Assembly (NCBI GenBank): GCA_016839445.1 | Contig: JAEOUG010000106.1 | Location: forward strand, 1-53,911 | DNA: 53,911 bases | Origin: Candidatus Thorarchaeota archaeon | GTDB lineage: Archaea; Asgardarchaeota; Thorarchaeia; Thorarchaeales; Thorarchaeaceae | Direction of reading: 5' to 3' | Shown here: piece after piece, positions 50,884-53,911 of the stretch | Position numbering within the stretch: position 1 is the stretch's first letter | Layout: every line of letters begins with the position of its first letter | Position numbers and translations under genes: made by a program | Notes under the pieces: generated by a model | What the model saw: the letters and a program-made list of their open reading frames with translations, nothing else | Databases searched by the model: none | Told to the model about the DNA's origin: nothing

Positions 50884-52749
50884 TCAGGATGCAAACTCTG
50901 AGACTCGCAGATCGTTCCTGCTGTTGAAGAAGAGGTACACTGGTATCGCTGAGAGGACTATCACAACCATAATGGCGGCGAAGACGGCCATTATAGAGAA
51001 TGGCAGATAGGCGATACTGGGAACAGCAGCCTCTGGAATCAGGACATATATGCTTAGAATTGTCGACACTATCAGAGCCGGAATTGCTGCACGTATGCCC
51101 ATGTCCAGTCCCTCTCCAATCATCACTTTCGCGATGAAGCTCGGCTTCGCACCGATAGACCGCATGATGACATAGTCCCTAAGGCGCCCGAAGACTGACA
51201 CCAGTAGGTAGTTCATGAGACCGAGAAACGCGCTCAGGAGAGCCATGAGGGCAAGAGGATTCAGCAAACCCCATACTGATCGTATCGCGTGCAAGTTCTC
51301 TGACAGGACCTCTTCCTGTCTGTAGACATCAAGGCCATGGGATATTGCCAGCGCTTCGATCTCATCTATGACTGACTGGTCATATTCATCTAGCTGAACG
51401 AGAGCAAGATTGGGTCCTGATGCGCCCCAGTAGCCCTGAAGAGAGGCACGGTCGGTCAACGCCATCATGCCCCCATTCAGTACGTCGAATGCCATCGCTC
51501 GGATGTCAAGCGATACAACATCAAGCGGCGCGTCGAACTGGAGGGACTGCACCAGAGGATCCACAAACATCTGTTCTGCAAGGGCGCCGCCAATCCAGAC
51601 CTGCCCTGTAGTGTTGGTTGTGGTACCTTCGAAATACCAATCGGAGATTGTCTGACCCCAGTCAATCCCCACGAGGAGGGCGGAGCCTTCCCGACCCTCT
51701 CCGACGATGACGTAGTCCTCAATGGTGGGGTTCCAGACTATGCCTGGTCCTTCCTCTACGTCAGAATAGATGACGAAGCGTGACTCGGTCTTTCTTACAC
51801 CCAAGAGAGCATTGAGGTCTTGTAGGAGTTCATCAGGAATCAGATCTTCAGGATCAAGGAAGCTGAATGAGGCATTCAAGGGCTCTCCGTACAGGGAATA
51901 CGCACCGTAGTACTGAGCAAGCAAGTCACTGCTACCTATGGCAACTACGTTCACGCCCATCGAGCGTATCACGTACGATTCAGATGTGGTTTCAACGATC
52001 CCTCCACCAGTCCAAAGCATAGAGGCGATAGTGAAGCTGAGAAACAGTGAGAGGACCGCACGTCGAGTGCCCTTCACTCTGCGTCCTGTATTCTTGGAGG
52101 CCATTCGGAAGGCAAGCCCGAAGGAGTCCATGAATCCGGCACGCTGGACCTTCGTCCCGACCTCAGGATTGAGCGCGAGTGATGGTGACTCCTGCACTGC
52201 ATCGTAGATGGGCTTCTGGGTCGAGTAATACCCAGCTACAAGGTAAATCCCTGCAAGTATCGCAACTTGGAGGATTGGAAACTGAAAGGTGAACACGATG
52301 CCGGGCACGGCACTACTGAGCCATATCATTGCGAGCATGTAGAATAGAGTGCCGGATCCTATTCCCAGGACAATTCCGATTACCAGGACAATCACCGACT
52401 GCGCCATGAAGTAGTCAAAGATTGTATCGAGTAGAGTCCCCATGGCTTTCATGAGTCCGATGTCACGACGACGAGTGACCATCTCCAGAGAAACGGTTGA
52501 TGAAACCACAATAGCGCCCATGAGAAAGACCATGAGCAGAATGGCCCAGATGAACGTGGTCAGGAATGTGCCCAAAGCAGAGGACAGTCCACTCCCCAGT
52601 GTGAAAGATGTAACATCAAGAAGTGCATTGCCGAAGAGAAAGATGAACGTGGTAGACGCGATGACACTTGTGAGCGAGAGCAGAACCAACGTGGTTCGGA
52701 AGGGCCTTCGCTTGAGATCCTTTGATGCGAAGGTGTCATGCTCAGACAT
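50884..52749 (-). CDS. FtsX-type ABC permease with duplicated core
   Basis: 621 residues with about eight membrane spans. The first unit (about 15-185, four spans) holds VTRRRDIGLMKAMG, the FtsX coupling-helix signature. After span 5 (near 230) comes an extracellular domain of about 230 residues. The second unit has FGRLRDYVIMRSIGAKPS and three further spans. So both FtsX cores are on one chain with a large outside domain, as in LolC/E-like or bacitracin-type exporters. It overlaps the ATPase gene by 8 nt and pairs with it. The substrate, perhaps lipid, peptide or surface-protein handling, cannot be read. Confidence 0.9.
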   Translation of the reverse strand: MSEHDTFASKDLKRRPFRTTLVLLSLTSVIASTTFIFLFGNALLDVTSFTLGSGLSSALGTFLTTFIWAILLMVFLMGAIVVSSTVSLEMVTRRRDIGLMKAMGTLLDTIFDYFMAQSVIVLVIGIVLGIGSGTLFYMLAMIWLSSAVPGIVFTFQFPILQVAILAGIYLVAGYYSTQKPIYDAVQESPSLALNPEVGTKVQRAGFMDSFGLAFRMASKNTGRRVKGTRRAVLSLFLSFTIASMLWTGGGIVETTSESYVIRSMGVNVVAIGSSDLLAQYYGAYSLYGEPLNASFSFLDPEDLIPDELLQDLNALLGVRKTESRFVIYSDVEEGPGIVWNPTIEDYVIVGEGREGSALLVGIDWGQTISDWYFEGTTTNTTGQVWIGGALAEQMFVDPLVQSLQFDAPLDVVSLDIRAMAFDVLNGGMMALTDRASLQGYWGASGPNLALVQLDEYDQSVIDEIEALAISHGLDVYRQEEVLSENLHAIRSVWGLLNPLALMALLSAFLGLMNYLLVSVFGRLRDYVIMRSIGAKPSFIAKVMIGEGLDMGIRAAIPALIVSTILSIYVLIPEAAVPSIAYLPFSIMAVFAAIMVVIVLSAIPVYLFFNSRNDLRVSEFAS

Positions 52750-53503
52750 ACGGACTCAGCACTCCATCATCCATAGTGAAACGACGGGCACCTTTTCGAC
52801 GGACAATCTTCTCATCGTGTGTCATCACTATGACCGCTTTCTCCTGTCTGTTGAGTTCGTTCAGAAGGTCACGAACCATCTGGCCGCTCTCTCCATCAAG
52901 ATTGGCCGTAGGCTCATCCGCGAGCACAATCGGGGGATCATTTGCCATTGCCCTTGCAATAGCCACTCTCTGCTGTTCTCCTGAACTAAGCTGCCATGGC
53001 AGGTGATCAGACCTGTGGTCCATCTTCACTATCTTCAGGAGCCTCATGGCTTCGTCTTCGAGGTCCTTCTTGCTCTTCTCGTAGAGCTGCATTGGAAACA
53101 GGACATTCTCAAGAGCCGTAAGCGTCGAAACCAGGTTGTAGCTTTGAAAGATGAAACCAGTGTTTGTCAGACGGAACGATGCTCTAAAGGACTCGTCGTA
53201 GTCTCCGATGGGTACGTCCATGACGAAGACACGTCCCGACGACGCGGTATCTATTGCCCCAATGATGTTCAGAAGGGTTGTCTTTCCAGATCCTGAATGG
53301 CCAGAAATGACTACAAACTCACCTGGCTTCACTTCTAGGTTGACTCCCTTCAGAGCGTCGATTTTCTTTCTGCCCATCTTGTAGGTTCTGCAGACATCGA
53401 GGAGCCGCACAGCGTGTACAATCTCTCCGAAATCATCGGCTTCTAGGTCCTCTCGCGTGTAATCTACTGCATCCATGAAGTCCTCATCAGTCAAGTGAAT
53501 CAC
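52742..53503 (-). CDS. ABC transporter ATPase (LolD/MacB family)
   Basis: 253 residues. Walker A GHSGSGKTT (about 68-76), Q-loop FIFQSYNLVSTLTA, signature LSSGEQQRVAIARAMAND, Walker B PIVLADEPTANLDG and the switch VIVMTHDEK. An extra 28-residue acidic N-terminus (MIHLTDEDFMDAVDYTREDLEADDF) precedes the usual start HAVRLLDVCRTYKMG. A later start is possible but no better ATG exists. It drives the FtsX permease that follows. Confidence 0.94.
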   Translation of the reverse strand: MIHLTDEDFMDAVDYTREDLEADDFGEIVHAVRLLDVCRTYKMGRKKIDALKGVNLEVKPGEFVVISGHSGSGKTTLLNIIGAIDTASSGRVFVMDVPIGDYDESFRASFRLTNTGFIFQSYNLVSTLTALENVLFPMQLYEKSKKDLEDEAMRLLKIVKMDHRSDHLPWQLSSGEQQRVAIARAMANDPPIVLADEPTANLDGESGQMVRDLLNELNRQEKAVIVMTHDEKIVRRKGARRFTMDDGVLSPYV

Positions 53504-53569
53504 CCAGAGTACGTTGTCGCTCTTGCGAGGGGGTCAACCGAATTCAAGATAAAAGTGAGGGTTGGACAT

Positions 53570-53911
53570 CTACTGTACTAGTACGTCCAGGCAGCTTATT
53601 GCCGTCCGTGCCCAATCCGTGAGGATCACAGGCTTCTCCCTTCCAAACACCTTCACCGAATTGAGGATGTCTGCATCCAGAAGTCCACTAACATAGTAGG
53701 ACACCAGGCTCTTGTCTATGTCCAATGTGCGACTGATGTCAGCCTGAGTTGTTCTGCCGTTTCTCGCACACTCAGAGAGTATTGAGCTAACAGTCGGGTT
53801 TCTGGCCATAGCAGTGAGTAACTGAACTCGGTCCTCAGCAGGATAGTCTGCTGCGAACAGGTGTCGCACGTTGCCATTTCTCAGTGATGTAATGGTCCCT
53901 TCACTCTCGAG
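53570..53911 (-). CDS. winged-helix transcriptional regulator (cut by window end)
   Basis: The frame runs open to the window edge. The inner GTG at 53869 need not be the start, since the 14 codons before it (SEGTITSLRNGN) continue sensibly into NVRHLFAADYPAEDRVQLLTAMARNP. The visible 113 residues contain one HTH: ILSECARNGRTTQADISRTLDIDKSLVSYYVSGLLDADILNSVKVFGREKPVILT. The upstream stretch looks like the wing of a first HTH, suggesting a two-HTH archaeal regulator. It may regulate the ABC exporter next door, whose promoter it precedes by about 70 nt. Confidence 0.8.
   Translation of the reverse strand, partial: LESEGTITSLRNGNVRHLFAADYPAEDRVQLLTAMARNPTVSSILSECARNGRTTQADISRTLDIDKSLVSYYVSGLLDADILNSVKVFGREKPVILTDWARTAISCLDVLVQ

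Noticed and set aside
1..53911. CRISPR arrays, insertion sequences, prophage or integrase genes
   Set aside because: No regularly spaced repeats, transposase or phage genes were seen; the beta-helix and TPR repeats are protein repeats only.

Overview
This window looks like a chromosomal segment of an Asgard archaeon. The translation apparatus is archaeal: aEF-2, class I LysRS, a class I CCA-adding enzyme, TrmY, RtcB, ribosomal protein eS26 and a CCA-encoding tRNA-Gln. So are CoA synthesis (pantoate kinase plus phosphopantothenate synthetase), myo-inositol-1-phosphate synthase with a CDP-alcohol phosphatidyltransferase, and the TATA-box promoters. On top of this sit four small-GTPase genes, a Roadblock protein, two proteins with longin-like N-termini and a PCI-like helical/winged-helix protein, which is the eukaryote-like repertoire typical of Asgards. 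The medium GC content and gene set would fit a Thorarchaeia-like genome, but this cannot be fixed from the window. I see no transposon, phage or CRISPR array; this is a dense core-genome region with many 4-nt ATGA gene overlaps.

Layout. 0-8.3 kb: end of an unknown gene, M20 peptidase, EF-2 with a long structured leader, a giant beta-helix surface protein and a methyltransferase. 8.3-11.7 kb: a structured-looking gap, tRNA-Gln, an MglA-like GTPase, a PLP enzyme and an MBL hydrolase. 11.7-16.8 kb: a CoA-biosynthesis block (pantoate kinase, phosphopantothenate synthetase, ketopantoate reductase on one strand; CoaBC opposite) around an unknown 304-residue gene, with inverted repeats at the promoters. 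16.8-22.8 kb: Roadblock protein, a C25-like surface peptidase, a TPR protein and a second GTPase. 23.0-24.3 kb: a tiny ORF facing SelD.

SelD is the clearest discovery. Its real reading frame begins at 24286 and crosses an in-frame TGA exactly at the catalytic position (HG-U-SCK), so it is a selenoprotein. A hairpin just after its stop is a SECIS candidate. 24.4-29.6 kb: RtcB, a DMT transporter, an NDT-like protein with a zinc ribbon, a short OB-fold SSB and a 605-residue longin-GTPase fusion with a long acidic tail. 29.6-30.0 kb is a gene-free stretch with nested complementary segments, probably a structured RNA. It is followed by a second longin-like protein and thymidylate kinase.

32-36.6 kb: a DUF4430/ECF-S-like uptake cassette, a winged-helix regulator, an XPF-type nuclease and inositol-phosphate synthase. 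36.6-41 kb: M42 peptidase, Rab-like GTPase, RHH regulator, a small ABC unit and the PCI-like protein. 41-47.5 kb: two small unknowns, an MBL hydrolase (COG2248-like), NUDIX, CCA-adding enzyme, HDAC-family deacetylase, eS26, TrmY and a PadR regulator. 47.5-53.9 kb: a PfkB-family protein lacking its catalytic aspartate beside a lipid head-group transferase, LysRS with an unusual KMSKS loop, an FtsX/ATPase exporter and an HTH regulator cut by the window end.

All functions come from reading motifs in the translated sequence. No database search was possible.
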